Below, one piece after another: positions 1 to 10,321 of a stretch of 64,000 nucleotides of DNA. Within the stretch, counting starts at the first letter, position 1, and every line of letters starts with the position of its first letter. Made by a program: the position numbers and the translations under genes. The notes under the pieces are model-generated. The model did not search any database, was not told where the DNA came from, and saw only the letters and a list, made by a program, of their open reading frames with translations. The DNA comes from Haliotis asinina (Eukaryota; Mollusca; Gastropoda; Lepetellida; Haliotidae). The stretch is taken from NCBI RefSeq assembly GCF_037392515.1, contig NC_090280.1:59409504-59473503 (forward strand). Reading direction: 5' to 3'.

Positions 1-49
1 AATGAATATCATTTCTGGTAAAAAATATCTTGTTCTGTTCATACGGATA

Positions 50-160
50 ACAGTTTGTTTGTTTGTTTGTCTGGGTTTTTTTCTTGTGTTCTTTCTTTTT
101 CTTTGTTTTTTTTTCTTTGTTTCTATTCCTTTGCCTTGTGACTTTTTTTTTCACATATAG
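50..160. repeat. T-rich low-complexity tract
   Basis: A run of GTTT repeats passes into poly-T broken by single C and G bases. On the minus strand this is an A-rich tract just downstream of the last lectin exon seen here. Confidence 0.7.
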
Positions 161-183
161 GTGAAAGACTAACGTGAATATAT

Positions 184-455
184 TTACAAGACGCACTTAC
201 ATGTCGAAAGTCTCGATATGGGCACACCAAACACTTGGACCTCGCATAGTTGGAAGGAATCCCCGTAGTTCTTCGATACCTCTCCGGAGAGACGTAGGAA
301 GCGTCCAGTGACGGCGTTGTCGCACGGGATGGGGAGGGTAACACCAGGGGTAGTGACGCTTCCTGGATAGTAAAGGCAGTTGTGGGGAGCTGCCGTTGGG
401 TGTATGGAGGGGTTTTTGTCGTACATATCAACTGAGAAGTCGCGAAGCCTTCCAG
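184..455 (-). CDS. Fucolectin exon 3 (second half of FTP domain)
   Basis: The acceptor is ATACTTTCAG. The frame gives GRLRDFSVDMYD, HNCLYYPGSV, LPIPCDNAVTGRFLRL and LCEVQVFG, then STCKCVL and a stop. An internal GTAAGT at 200-195 is an alternative donor, in which case the true C-terminus lies off the window. Confidence 0.8.
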
Positions 456-2475
456 CTGAAAGTATAACAAGTAACCTAATTTCCATGTGGTTTTCTTTGG
501 TCTGTGTGTTTTTTCAGTATAATCCAGTGATCAACAGCATGACCATTGAGTGAGTGAGTGAGTGAGAGTATTTTATGACACTTTTAGCACGGGTGGGGAA
601 AACTACGAGAGGAATCGAACCAGGGACGAGCATAAGCTTTGACCGTTGGGCAGTCCAGCCGCCCGACCATTGATTGAGGCAATCCAATGATTAGCATCAG
701 CTGCACACCAATACAGATATATGGCTGCAGTATCTAAGAATCGACCAGGCAAACCTGAACGTTGATGTAATGAGCACCGTCCATACAATGTCTGTAGATG
801 GCACCAGAACGCGTGTTGAGTATTACCGCTTTTATAGCTGAATGAATTTGTTAGAACAGTTAGTATGAACTGTCTCTAATAGAAACGTGCGAATAGAGCA
901 AGTCAGTTTGATTTTCTCCACTTCAAGTATTCCATCATTGTCAAGTCAGATCAACCGACATTATTGCACCATGGCCGTCTCCCTGGTGTAGAGGACTAAC
1001 ATTAGACTTTGAAATGAGCAATGTTAAAGGAAAAATAAACAAACACACCCATGTCTCGCGTGGATGACTCTAAGTGGATCCGACGTGAACGACATCTAAT
1101 TTGACACAGGGCACCAATCCCAATTATCATGTTTAAATCATTCGTTACATAAGAGGGTTGGCTGAAAAGTTCTCAGCCTGAGTGGTTTTTCCCCACCAGG
1201 TAGAGACAGGTGTTTGCCACCAATGAGGACAATCATTTAGTGAATCATAGACACAAGAACTACAAACGTACTAATAGTTTTATCTCAACTACAGCTCTTT
1301 TGGTAAACCTACCCTCTGAAATCATCAGAAATAGACAAAACTGAATACAGGGCAGTCATCAAGTACTTGCAAAAGAAAGGGATGTCCCCAACACAGATAC
1401 ATGCTGACATGGTCTCCACTCTAGGGGATGATGCTCCTTCATTTTCCACAGTAAAGAAGTGGGCTGCAGAATTTAAGCGTGGCAGACAAAGCCTTGATGA
1501 TGACCCACGCTCAGGAAGGCCTTCAACAGCAACCACTCCAGAAAACATCACGCGAGTGCTCGATATGTTGATGGATGATCGACGATTGACTACTCGACAT
1601 ATTGCTAGTGTAGTGGGCATCTCTCATGAGAGGGTTGAGCATATTATCACCAACGAATTAGGAATGACTAAAGTTTCTGCAAGATGGGTGCCAAAGCTCT
1701 TGACAGCAGAACAGAAACGTGTCAGGTTCCAGACGTCCCTTGACAATTTGCGTTGTTTTGAAGCAGATCCCGATGATTTTGTGGCACGATTTGTAACCAT
1801 GGATGAGACCTGGATACATCACTTTCAACCAGAAACAAAACTACAGTCAAAACAGTGGAAGCATCCTGATTCACCAGCTCCGAAGAAAGCCAAGTCTGTT
1901 CCTTCAGCTGGAAAGGTGATGGCATCAGTCTTTTGGGATTCCAGGGGTATTCTGCTCATTGATTATCTTGAAAAAGGTCAAACTATCAACGGCAGATACT
2001 ATGCTGATCTACTGAACCAGTTGCGAGAAGCAATCAAAGCCAAACGACGAAGGATGATCGCTAAAGGTGTCCTCTTCCACCAAGACAATGCGCCTGTTCA
2101 CAAATCGGTGGTGGCCATGTCAACAATCCGCGATTGTGGCTTTGAACTCATTGACCATCCTCCTTATTCACCTGATTTGGCTCCTTCTGACTTCCACCTG
2201 TTCCCCAAAATGAAAAAGGTACTCGCCGGTCGCCATTTTGCAAGTAATGATGACGTCATTTCCGCTGTGACTGATTTTTTTAGGGTAGCTGGGATTCGGG
2301 CCTTGCAGCATCGCTGGCAAAAGTGTGTGAACTTGGAAGGGGACTATGTAGAAAAATAAATTACAAACGTGGACTTTGTAACTTTATTTCACAGTGAGGC
2401 TTAGAACTTTTCAGCCAACCCTCGTACACCTGGGACATTATCTACACAGAATTCGTAGCTCGCCGTTCGTGAGTC

Positions 2476-2522
<47 letters not shown>

Positions 2523-4437
2523 ACGAGCGCTTTATAATGTAATCACGACAGCAGTCCCCTCCCTCCACCCATGATAACAAGCATAGCCGTAAGAATGTTC
2601 GTAACGTTGGGAATGCTTTGTGGATTGGGATTCTGAGATCTAACTTTATGTCATACTCACGACAGCAGTCCTTTCGATTCGTGACCTTGACTTTCGTCAC
2701 CACGACCTTGCCTTGCAAATCGACTTGCCACCAAGGGTCTCTTTCGCCAAGGGCAAAACAACTTCCGCTGCCCCACGATGTCAAATCTGGCCGTCCATCA
2801 TTTATCACACTAGGTGCTCTGGAGGGCGTACTTGATGCGTTTGATGGCTTGTTTTCAGCTAAGTTTATCTCTGGGGGAAACGCAAAAAGGACATGATGTT
2901 CATTCAAAGGACATATTGATGCTGTTTGGGTGACAACCATGGAAGTTTGCGGAGCATAACAATACCTCAATATATAGAAAGGATATTCATAAAATATGTA
3001 CTAGAATCTGTACTTTACTAAGAAAGGGTACTCCCAATAACATATTTTACAACTGACCACTTTCTAAATGGCATTGTGTAATCAAAGCTTTCGTCCTTGA
3101 CAATTTACAGGTATAAGAGGCGTACACAATGTCCGCAGTCAATACTACCACCCGTCTGACTTTCATTTTTGAGGAATTCGCGGTAGATGAGTGGGTTAAG
3201 CGGCTGACTTTGGGTGCTTTTGATAACATATTACATTTGACCAGTTTCTAATTGGTATTGGGTATTCATTCCAAGTGATGCTATTTGGCTGACAACCATG
3301 CCATTTCTCGGACCACATAATACCCCGTACAAGGAGAGAATTTTCCTCGGGATTCTATTTGGCTGACAACGTTATACGTTCTTGCCATAAAAATGACGCT
3401 TACAGGGAGAGAATTGCCCTTGAGATGCCAATTGAGATGCAAATTGAGGAACAGGTAATTGCCAATACCCCCGTGAAGATCCAGGTTAGAATTGATCTTC
3501 AGTAACAATGCTTGAGGCGACTAACGGAATCGGATGGTCAGGCTCACTGACTTGGTTGACACATGTCATCGTATCCCCATTTGGTAGATCCATGTTCATG
3601 TTGTTGATCACTAGATTATCTAATCCAGACTCGATTATTTCCGGTTCGCCCCATGGACATGAAATATTGCTGCGTGTGACGTTAAACAAACAACAAGCTT
3701 TATACCAAGTGAAAATCCAGTTCAGAACTGATCATTAGGAATCCATGCTTCTTGAGGTTCGAGTGTTGATGTTCGCTCAACTCATTAAAAGCTGACATAC
3801 GATGACATTTATCATACTTGTTTTCTGAATGACTAATGGCTTCTATAATGTTAAATGTACCCCCTTACAAGCGATGTAACTTGCAATGTACCCCGCTGCT
3901 GATTGCAACTCACTCGGTACTTCTAGCCAGTACTTCTTTACCTCGAATAACATTGAATCACGAGTGATACACGGAAATTTCCGATATTTTGCGAATGCAA
4001 ATCGATGGCAGGGAGATAAAACTAATTTGTTTTACTTGTTTCGTCTGCAAAATCTAGCAATAGCTAAGAAAATATTTGCCTCGCATTCCAATAAATACAT
4101 TTTGACAAAACGTTCAAATGTAGTCCCTGTGAATATTAAGAAGTGGAATTACACTGCGGCAATTTTACTAACATAATACCTTCGGGAAAAACAGCAAGAT
4201 GCAAGTTTCCAATCGTTTGATTCACACAGGTTGGCTGAACTGTACGATCTGATACCCATGCTTCAAACAGTTCAAAATTAACATTGACGTGTTCGGTAAG
4301 GCAAATATGTTGTTTCCTGAACAGCTTATAATACATGCTTGGACACACGCGATGTCCAAGGATGTCGACGTACCTGCTTCAGCACAGTAAATATGGAACA
4401 AGATCACATAAAAACTGATGAACACTCTGGACGCCAT
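184..4437 (-). CDS. Secreted fucolectin / F-type lectin (FTP domain), 3 exons
   Basis: A predicted secreted fucose-binding lectin of the fucolectin-tachylectin-pentraxin-1 (FTP) family. Such proteins bind fucosylated glycans outside the cell and are linked in molluscs to innate recognition and egg or sperm coats. Exons read on the minus strand are 4437-4374, 2870-2661 and 455-184. Phases match at both junctions (1/1 and 1/1), giving about 181 residues. Residues 1-21 are a hydrophobic signal peptide ending CAEA. The mature part opens with NLAENKPSNASS and continues with APSVINDGRPD, GSGSCFALGERDPWWQVDL and VTNRKDCC, the usual first half of the FTP fold. Exon 3 adds GRLRDFSV, the second-half cysteines, GRFLRLS and LCEVQVFG, the family's last strand. 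A mariner element lies in intron 2 in the opposite orientation. The end is uncertain: the frame stops at 184, but a good GTAAGT donor at 200-195 could splice on to an exon outside the window. Confidence 0.85.
549..668 (-). repeat. SINE family A copy (diverged)
   Basis: On the plus strand: (GTGA)n, then a degenerate tail, then GAATCGAACC, the complement of a Pol III B box. Strand is given for the tRNA-like head being 5'. It lies in fucolectin intron 2. Confidence 0.6.
1152..1184 (+). repeat. mariner 5' terminal inverted repeat
   Basis: Starts AGAGGGTTGGCTGAAAAG and is complementary to the other end of the element, with the outermost base mismatched (A against C). Confidence 0.9.
1307..2359 (+). 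CDS. mariner transposase, DD34D type
   Basis: A cut-and-paste transposase that binds the terminal repeats and integrates at TA. The frame is open from 1307 to the TAA at 2357-2359 (350 codons; family members are about 345). The N-terminal part carries the paired helix-turn-helix DNA-binding region (around KGMSPTQIHADMV and GISHERVEHI). The catalytic triad is complete: Asp at 1802 in MDETW, Asp at 2084 in HQDNAP and Asp at 2189 in SPDLAPSDFH, with 34 residues between the last two. The end RWQKCVNLEGDYVEK is typical. Odd point: no ATG lies at the expected N-terminus (the frame reads YPLKSSEIDKTEY); the first in-frame ATG is at 1382, inside the first helix. The start codon has therefore probably mutated, or a non-AUG start is used. 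The relationship is to the transposase-derived half of SETMAR-type proteins; there is no SET domain here. Confidence 0.9.
   Translation, partial: TYPLKSSEIDKTEYRAVIKYLQKKGMSPTQIHADMVSTLGDDAPSFSTVKKWAAEFKRGRQSLDDDPRSGRPSTATTPENITRVLDMLMDDRRLTTRHIASVVGISHERVEHIITNELGMTKVSARWVPKLLTAEQKRVRFQTSLDNLRCFEADPDDFVARFVTMDETWIHHFQPETKLQSKQWKHPDSPAPKKAKSVPSAGKVMASVFWDSRGILLIDYLEKGQTINGRYYADLLNQLREAIKAKRRRMIAKGVLFHQDNAPVHKSVVAMSTIRDCGFELIDHPPYSPDLAPSDFHLFPKMKKVLAGRHFASNDDVISAVTDFFRVAGIRALQHRWQKCVNLEGDYVEK
2392..2424 (-). repeat. mariner 3' terminal inverted repeat
   Basis: Read on the minus strand it begins CGAGGGTTGGCTGAAAAG, matching the left end apart from the first base and one internal base. Confidence 0.9.
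2478..2521. repeat. (GT)n microsatellite
   Basis: About 20 uninterrupted GT units between the transposon and lectin exon 2. Confidence 0.95.
2661..2870 (-). CDS. Fucolectin exon 2 (first half of FTP domain)
   Basis: The acceptor is TTTCCCCCAG and the donor CTGTC|GTGAGT, both strong. The 210-nt exon encodes NLAENKPSNASS through DPWWQVDL to VTNRKDCC. The paired cysteines and the PWW motif are typical of the fucolectin fold. Confidence 0.85.
2890..3440. repeat. Diverged local duplications in fucolectin intron 1
   Basis: The motif TTTGGNTGACAACCATG recurs at about 2930 and 3280, a shorter GGCTGACAAC form is at about 3360, and TGACCANTTTCTAANTGG occurs at about 3054 and 3239. These are old imperfect duplications beside exon 2. 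Confidence 0.5.
3505..3700 (+). repeat. Repeat family B copy
   Basis: Contains GGCGACTAACGGAATCGGATGGTCAGGCTCACTGACTTGGTTGACACATG in register with other copies. Strand is given so that the tail shared with family A is 3'. Confidence 0.8.
4374..4437 (-). CDS. Fucolectin exon 1 (signal peptide)
   Basis: ATG followed by MASRVFISFYVILFHIYCAEA, a 21-residue signal sequence with a hydrophobic core and small residues at -1 and -3. The exon ends GCAG before a GTACGT donor, leaving phase 1, which exon 2 completes to a Glu codon. Confidence 0.75.
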
Positions 4438-5269
4438 TTCACTCTGGGTTTCTTCTCTTGGACGAGGAAGGTCTTCGACAAAGCGAGCACCTACTGTAAC
4501 ATGGATGCTATACTATCGCCAAGGTTCACTAAGTCTAGTTAGTTTCCACTTGCAATTAGATCCGTAAATAAATAATGTATTCTAACTCGCAACGATCCCA
4601 CTTAGCAACCTAAAAACATTAATTGTTATATACAACCTTATATACTACCTGTCATTTAAATGATCTTCTTATGTGATTTTGCTCATTACAGTGGATACGG
4701 CAGATAATCGATAGTGATCAATGATAATGCAGATGTATGCTACAAACGCTCTGATTGTTGTTAAGTGCCGAACACAGCTACATGACTGGAACCAATCAAT
4801 CAAAAATCAATTAATCGAAACATAAGATCAGAGATTATTATTTTCTTTCACGAAATTTCAAGATATTTTTCTTGTAACTATGGCATTTTTGTGATACTTG
4901 GAATATGTATCAAAAAGTTGCAAAAGAATTTCATTTTAAGCCACGTACGCACACATAATTCTTAGAACCTCACCGCCTGCGAAATAGATTCCAATGTACC
5001 AAAATGAACTTTAAGGTGGACATTCTGAAATCGGATAGGAACTTCTACGGTTTTTGACGTGAATATGATTTCGATACACGGCGAGCAATCGGGCCATTTA
5101 CAGCGTACGATATGTAATTTCAAAACCCTCCCGTAGTCAGCCAAGGAACCCCCATCCCCTGATTTGAAACGTAAAAATAATCCAAAACAATCAACAGGTT
5201 AGCAAGGGAATACATTTTGACGCAGGATTGATTTGTTGGTTGGTTGGTTGGTTGGTTGGTTGGTTGAGC

Positions 5270-5480
5270 TATATATATATGGCGACAATCTGTAAATAAT
5301 TCAGTCCGAACCAGACAACCAGTGATCAGTGCCATCATTCTACGAAACTGGAACAACATGACATGTGTCAACCAAGTCAGTGAGTCTGTCCATCCGATCT
5401 TTTAGTTTAGATTAGTTATCTTTTACAACAAGCAAGGATTGCTGAAAAGCAATTCTAACCCGGATATTCACGCATCTTTT
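5270..5480 (-). repeat. Repeat family B copy
   Basis: Plus strand carries CTGTAAATAATTCAGTCCGAACCAGACAA, ATGACATGTGTCAACCAAGTCAGTGAG and TTCTAACCCGGATATTCACG in order. Confidence 0.8.
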
Positions 5481-5584
5481 CACGCATGAACCAAAAGAGC
5501 TTATAACGCAAGAAAACTGTCATCAGTGTATAAATTGTCATTTACTGGACTACTTGGAGATTATTGGCGAAAATAAGTTTCGCT

Positions 5585-5745
5585 TGTTTGTTGTTTAACG
5601 TCGCCCTGAGCATTGGTAAGCTGTACTACGGCATCGATCTACTCTATACGATGACGTGTCGACCAAGTCAACGAGTCTGACCACCCGATCCCGTCAAGTA
5701 TGGGTTACTGTAGATAAATTCTAACCTGGATATTCACGGCTCGTA
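5585..5745 (-). repeat. Repeat family B copy, internally deleted
   Basis: Starts with TTGTTTGTTGTTTAACGTCG and ends AACCTGGATATTCACGG. The middle segment with CTGTAAATAAT is missing. Confidence 0.7.
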
Positions 5746-6045
5746 TTAGCAAATATTTTTTTCCAATTTATGTTCCCAGAACATTGATGCTTGTCAGCCA
5801 AATAGTTGTAGCATCTCCTGGAATATCATCTCTAATTTATTTCATCCGGCCACCACGCGTACAACAGGTACCGAGGTGAGTACATACATACATATTATGC
5901 ATTGACAGGTTGTTTCTGTCATCACTTTAAATACACATCAACATTTTCTACATTGTCGACATCTGGTAATTTATAATTACTCTAACTGTCAGATGTAGAA
6001 CTGGTGTACATTAACTGTAATCAAAACTGGCCAAAGGACGAAACA

Positions 6046-6200
6046 GTGAGTGAGTGAGTGAGTGAGTTAGGTTTTATGCCGCTTTTTGCAATATTGCAGC
6101 AATATTACTACGGGGGACACGAGACACGGACTTCACACAGTGCCCCCATGAAGGGACTGAAATTCGGGGCAAATCAAGGCTTTAACCGCTAAGATACCAA
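6046..6200 (-). repeat. SINE family A copy
   Basis: (GTGA)n, TTTTATGCCGCTTTTTGCAATATTGCAGCAATAT, CGGGGGACACGAGACACGG, then a degraded tRNA-like head. Confidence 0.75.
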
Positions 6201-6438
6201 AGGTACAGAAGAGAAGGTTATATAAGGAAAAGAAACTGGCTATTGAAGCCCTCGTCTAAATTATCATTTACATATTCCTATCAGAGCGAAGAGGTTGGTC
6301 TGTAACAGGTGACTAAGTTATTGGGCTGAACCTTTTATAAATATTATGAAATAAAGTAACGTTATCTTTAATTTATATTACAATTGTTGTACAAATTTGT
6401 AAACAGACAGGCGTTCCCAATACCGATCGTCAATTTAA

Positions 6439-6760
6439 CTATGTTATGATTATGCGGGAGCATATAGACACAAAGTCAAAGAGAGAAGAGATGCATTTGT
6501 ATTTTAAGTCAGCATTCATAGATTTGATAATGGGGTCCAATTTTATCACACAAACCAATCCAAACAACTTGACAAGTATCTCATTTCTGTGTCCACTGTC
6601 AATGGCGTTCGTGAGGTCGACAAAGGAATACTTGAACTTAGTCATCATTTCGATACTTGCTGGTTCTGGAGTGTTGTGCAAAGACAGCACCCACGGTAAA
6701 ATGGCTTTCTCATTAAACAAACCTTCATCATTCATCTGTCTGTCATTGATCTCTTGTTGC
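6439..6760 (-). CDS. Unrecognised coding-like terminal exon (hypothetical)
   Basis: I do not recognise this protein. A consensus acceptor (CTTCTATGCAG) precedes a 106-codon open frame ending in TAG. The product has normal amino-acid composition and no low complexity: it contains NDRQMNDEGLFNEKAILPW, LHNTPEPASIEMMTKFKYS, SFVDLTNAIDSGHRNEIL and SMNADLKYKCISSLFDF. That helix-rich, charged pattern differs from the Ser/Cys/His-rich shadows typical of this AT-rich DNA. No partner exon could be joined. The nearest upstream open stretch (7290-7400) lies between two family B fragments and is doubtful. It may be the last exon of an unannotated minus-strand gene, or a decayed one. Confidence 0.35.
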
Positions 6761-6777
6761 CTGCATAGAAGATTCTT

Positions 6778-6965
6778 TGGTTGGTTTACTGTTTAACGCT
6801 TCTCTCAGCAAAATTACAGTTATATGGGTGTTGTCTGTCAACCAGACTAGCATCAATCTATGCAACTGAGATACGCTGACATGTGTCAACCGAGTCTGTC
6901 CATCCGATCCTGTTAATCGCACCTTACACCATTCTTACGACAAGCATGGCTTGCTAAATGAAAAC
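6778..6965 (-). repeat. Repeat family B copy
   Basis: TTTACTGTTTAACGC then CTCAGCAAAATTACAGTTATATGG and TGACATGTGTCAACCGAGTCTGTCCATCCGATCC. Confidence 0.75.
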
Positions 6966-7164
6966 CAGCTTGTGAAAGACTCGGCAAAGATCTAAGAAAA
7001 TCAGTTGCCCGGTCTCACATGATCTAGGTAGTTGCAGACGCCGTCGGTTGCACCTTTGCATTGGAAAAGTAAAACGTTTAGCGAATCATTTTTAAAAAAG
7101 GATAATCTTTCGTTACATTGTGCAATGAAATCATCTGCTAAGCATCAATTCCACATTTCTATAC

Positions 7165-7290
7165 TTCGTCGTAAGGGGACAGACAGGATTGGGTAGCTGA
7201 CTAGATCGATACATATCATCGTATCCCAGTTGCGTTGATCGATCACCTTCATCAAAAGTGCTCCGGTAATCAAACAACACACAAACAACA
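7165..7290 (+). repeat. Repeat family B fragment
   Basis: CGTCGTAAGGGGACAGACAGGATTGGGTAGCTGACTAG through CATCGTATCCCAGTTGCG, with the central part deleted before AAACAACACACAAACAAC. Confidence 0.65.
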
Positions 7291-7389
7291 GCATTTTTCT
7301 TAATTTCCGGTAAATCCTGCAGATCGTTTATGAAACCTTTTCGCATATTTATTGTACCACTTGCAGGTAATCTTCTCATAATTCTCCTC

Positions 7390-7510
7390 CTTTGTTCCTC
7401 AACCATGAACGTTTGAACATCCGGGTGACAAATGGTCTTCAGTTTGTCGTAAGATGCAAGTAATGGAATTGTGTGGTCAGACTCGCCTACTTGCTTGATA
7501 AATGTCATCG
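7390..7510 (+). repeat. Repeat family B fragment
   Basis: ATCCGGGTGACAAATGGTCTTCAG, GTCGTAAGATGC and GTGTGGTCAGACTCGCCTACTTGCTTG match the 5' half of family B. Confidence 0.6.
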
Positions 7511-7770
7511 AATCCGAATATTGCTTTCGATAATGTTGATGAAGATAATGATGATGATGATTTTTGCGTTTGTTTTATGAAGCTCGCCCACTGAGACCAT
7601 CTGCAAGAATGCCCACCTCAGTTAACAGTATGCCGTATCAACCAGTCTTTGTTCAATCCACCCAATGCCAAGTACGAGGAAGGATAACAACAAGTACCAT
7701 CTATACATGTCTATTTGTATGACAGCGGGCTCCAACCACCGATCTTAAGCTGTAGCCTCTACACAGGAAG

Positions 7771-7978
7771 GTGGGGCGGTGGAGTAGCCTAGCGGTTAAA
7801 GCGTTCACTCGTCGCACCGAAGACCTCGGTTCGATTCTCCAAAGGGGTACAATGTGTGAAGTCCATTTCTGGTATCCCCTGAGTGATACTGCAGAAACAT
7901 TGTTAAAAGTTGCGTAAAACCATACCCTCTCAATCAATCAATCAGTCAATCAGTCAATCAGTCAATCAATCAATCAAT
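7771..7978 (+). repeat. SINE family A copy with (AATC)n tail
   Basis: Reads GGAGTAGCCTAGCGGTTAAAGCG (A-box-like) and GGTTCGATTC (B box) in the tRNA-like head, then ACAATGTGTGAAG, then the tail GTTGCGTAAAAC. It is followed by about 12 AATC/AGTC units instead of the usual ACTC. Confidence 0.85.
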
Positions 7979-8904
7979 TTCTCTCCAGAACGTTCTTCCA
8001 CAAAGTAAAGGTTAACGCTTCTGGGACACAACAACAGTTACTTAACAAGCGAAGAGGGAACTATGGTCCTAACAGGTAAAACCAACAATGACACAATCCT
8101 TGCAGTGTATGAACTAGTGTCTGCCCGGCGGCCCGCTGCTTGCTAGTTACATGGCGGCCTTACAACTTTATTTTATAGTCGGCCCTGTGCGCCAATACAT
8201 TCTCCAAGGGTATATATTTGACCATGTCATTTACAACGGGAAATATTCTGTAAATAATTTACAGTGGTGTTAGCAAGATGATGCCTGTATAGCCCATGAT
8301 CAATCAAACTGTAACTTCCACAGATCAACCTATCCATCTATCTTACACTAAAGGCTACTGTTGCAGAGAATATTTTCAGCCCATGAATAATGTAGTTCTT
8401 TTCGGCTGTTCTGCTTCAGATGGCAGTGACACTAAATCAATCAACAGTGGCCACAAAAGTATGGTTTTATTAAATTTGCTTTTGCGCATGTGTACGTTTG
8501 CCTCACTACAAGTAATTCATTAATTATTTTATTTTAACGCCATATCTCAGATTTCCTATTTTAATAGCAGGGCTTGTTACATGTTAACAGGGCCGGCAAC
8601 ATTTTCAGTTACCAGCCCCGTTGGTTTCCAGGCATTTTTTAGGAATTTCGTATACTGCACAAGCTTAGATGAATGTATTTGAACATTATTCACACATACA
8701 ACTGTGTTCGAAATACAAGGTTTCAGAACTCGAGACTGGGGCCACACGCGTGTATGCTGAATAAAGGGAATATGTTCGAACAGGTAGATGTTCTCTTCTC
8801 TTGTTAGTTCGGGATCAGGTGCACAATCGACTTATTCAAATGACGCGTTGGGGTTGATTGCACATTGCTGCTAGTGAAGATCTAGATAAGAATTTGTTTA
8901 CAGT

Positions 8905-8975
8905 TAACCATGCTTGTCGTGAGGGCTTCTAACGGGATTTCGATGGTTCTAACGCTGACTTGGTTGACGCAGCCG
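8905..8975 (+). repeat. Repeat family B fragment
   Basis: CATGCTTGTCGTGAGGGCTTCTAACGGGATTTCGATGG and GCTGACTTGGTTGACGCA. Confidence 0.6.
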
Positions 8976-8980
8976 CGTAT

Positions 8981-9150
8981 TAGTGAGTGAGTGAGTGTAG
9001 TTTTACGCCGCCTTTAGCAATATTCCAGCGATATCACGGCGGGGGACACCAGAAAATGGGCCTCACACATTGTGCCCATGTGGGGATTCGAACCCGGGTC
9101 TTCGGAGTGAAGAGCGAACGCTTTAACCACTAGGCTACCCCACCGCCACC
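8981..9150 (-). repeat. SINE family A copy, well preserved
   Basis: Minus strand shows GGTGGGGTAGCCTAGTGGTTAAAGCG and CCCGGGTTCGAATCCCC, with A and B boxes about 35 nt apart, then the full shared tail and (ACTC)n. The best reference copy of this family here. Confidence 0.9.
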
Positions 9151-9446
9151 GCGTATCACTGTGTATATCGTTGCTCGTAATGTCAATACCTAATTTAACG
9201 CTGTATCGTTTAAACCAGTTATTTGTTTACATGCACATACAGATATGTATTTGATTATTGTTGAATATTTCAGAATGTGGCGTTGATTAAAGAACAGAAC
9301 CGTCCCTACAGTGTGTGTCACATTTCACAAGATAGTATCGATATGCAATAATATAATAATCACAACATACTACTGGATGATAATAACCCCATACGCCATA
9401 TACGTATCACAATACATGACTACAGAAGATCTGCCTATAACAGGGA

Positions 9447-9606
9447 GCAGTGGGGTAGCCTAATTAAAGCGTTAGTTCGTCACGCCGAAGAACAGGGTTC
9501 GATTCCCCATACGGATACAATGTTTGAAGCCCATGTCCGTTGTTCTCCTCCGTTATATTGTTGGAATATTGCTAAAAGCGGCGTAAAACTACACTCACTC
9601 ACTCCC
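9447..9606 (+). repeat. SINE family A copy
   Basis: GTGGGGTAGCCTAATTAAAGCG, GGTTCGATTCCCC, then GGAATATTGCTAAAAGCGGCGTAAAACTACACTCACTCACTC. The A box has lost a few bases. Confidence 0.88.
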
Positions 9607-10321
9607 TTTAACAGACTACCGACTGTGGTAGCGCTAAGATCGCTTGACTAATTCCCTGGTGCCCAACTCTATTAAATGCAACGGCCCATCCTGTCTGGAA
9701 CTGTAATAGACGCTGCTACCCATTGTATCTTTATGTTACGTGAAATAGGCAGCAGTACACGTTATTGTTTACTTTTGTTTGTTATTTAACACCGCATAGA
9801 TTGTTGGAGACATGTTATCATATCCAGAGTCCCTAGGCTTTTCTTGTCTACAGTTACATACAATTAAAACATACAGCGATTGCTTAGTTTCCCTAGAGAG
9901 AACTCCATCATCAGCTCCGGACAATAACATCCGCGATGACGTCGGTGTTGTTGACGACGGAGCATCACCAGACAATGTGAAGACATGCACAGTAAAAAAT
10001 ACCAGTAGATAAATACCTATTCATTCCCCCTTATTGTGTGACATGGCATACACTTGCATTCGCCATATATTAACTATTTGATCAGCTGTGAATGGAAGCC
10101 TCCGTGCCTGAGTGAGAGGAAAAGGTGATATTTACACAATGTCATATGTTTCTTGAATATTACTTGGAGAGAAGTTTTGGCATAGGAGATACACATTACA
10201 TCAAATTACATTACATATGTATTGTACACAATATTTACAACACACTACGCATAAGACAGAATTAAGATACACAGCATTCAGTGGAGTCAACACACAAGTC
10301 CCAAAGATATAATAAATACGA

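Larger units (their letters stand above)
1152..2424 (+). mobile_element. mariner (Tc1/mariner superfamily) transposon, 1273 bp
   Basis: The element is flanked by TA on both sides (1150-1151 and 2425-2426), the expected target duplication. Its ends are inverted repeats sharing GAGGGTTGGCTGAAAAGTTCT, with similarity over about 30 bp. It encodes one transposase. Host gene transcription runs the other way, so the element is antisense inside the lectin intron. The near-identical ends and uninterrupted frame suggest a fairly recent insertion. Confidence 0.93.
4438..6438. other. Intergenic region upstream of the lectin gene
   Basis: AT-rich, with two family B copies, one family A copy and a short (GGTT)n tract at 5235-5265. 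No coding exon or clear promoter motif was recognised. Confidence 0.5.

Noticed and set aside
1367-2359. SETMAR-type fusion gene
   Set aside because: Only the transposase is present inside intact mariner ends; no SET or pre-SET domain is in reach, and the surrounding gene is on the other strand.
7131-7508. 125-codon minus frame
   Set aside because: Both ends are family B repeat sequence in reverse; only about 110 bp between them is unique. Treated as a chance chimera.
8981-9150. tRNA gene, because A and B boxes are present
   Set aside because: The head does not fold into a complete cloverleaf with an acceptor stem and is followed by the SINE body and tail repeated many times in the window.
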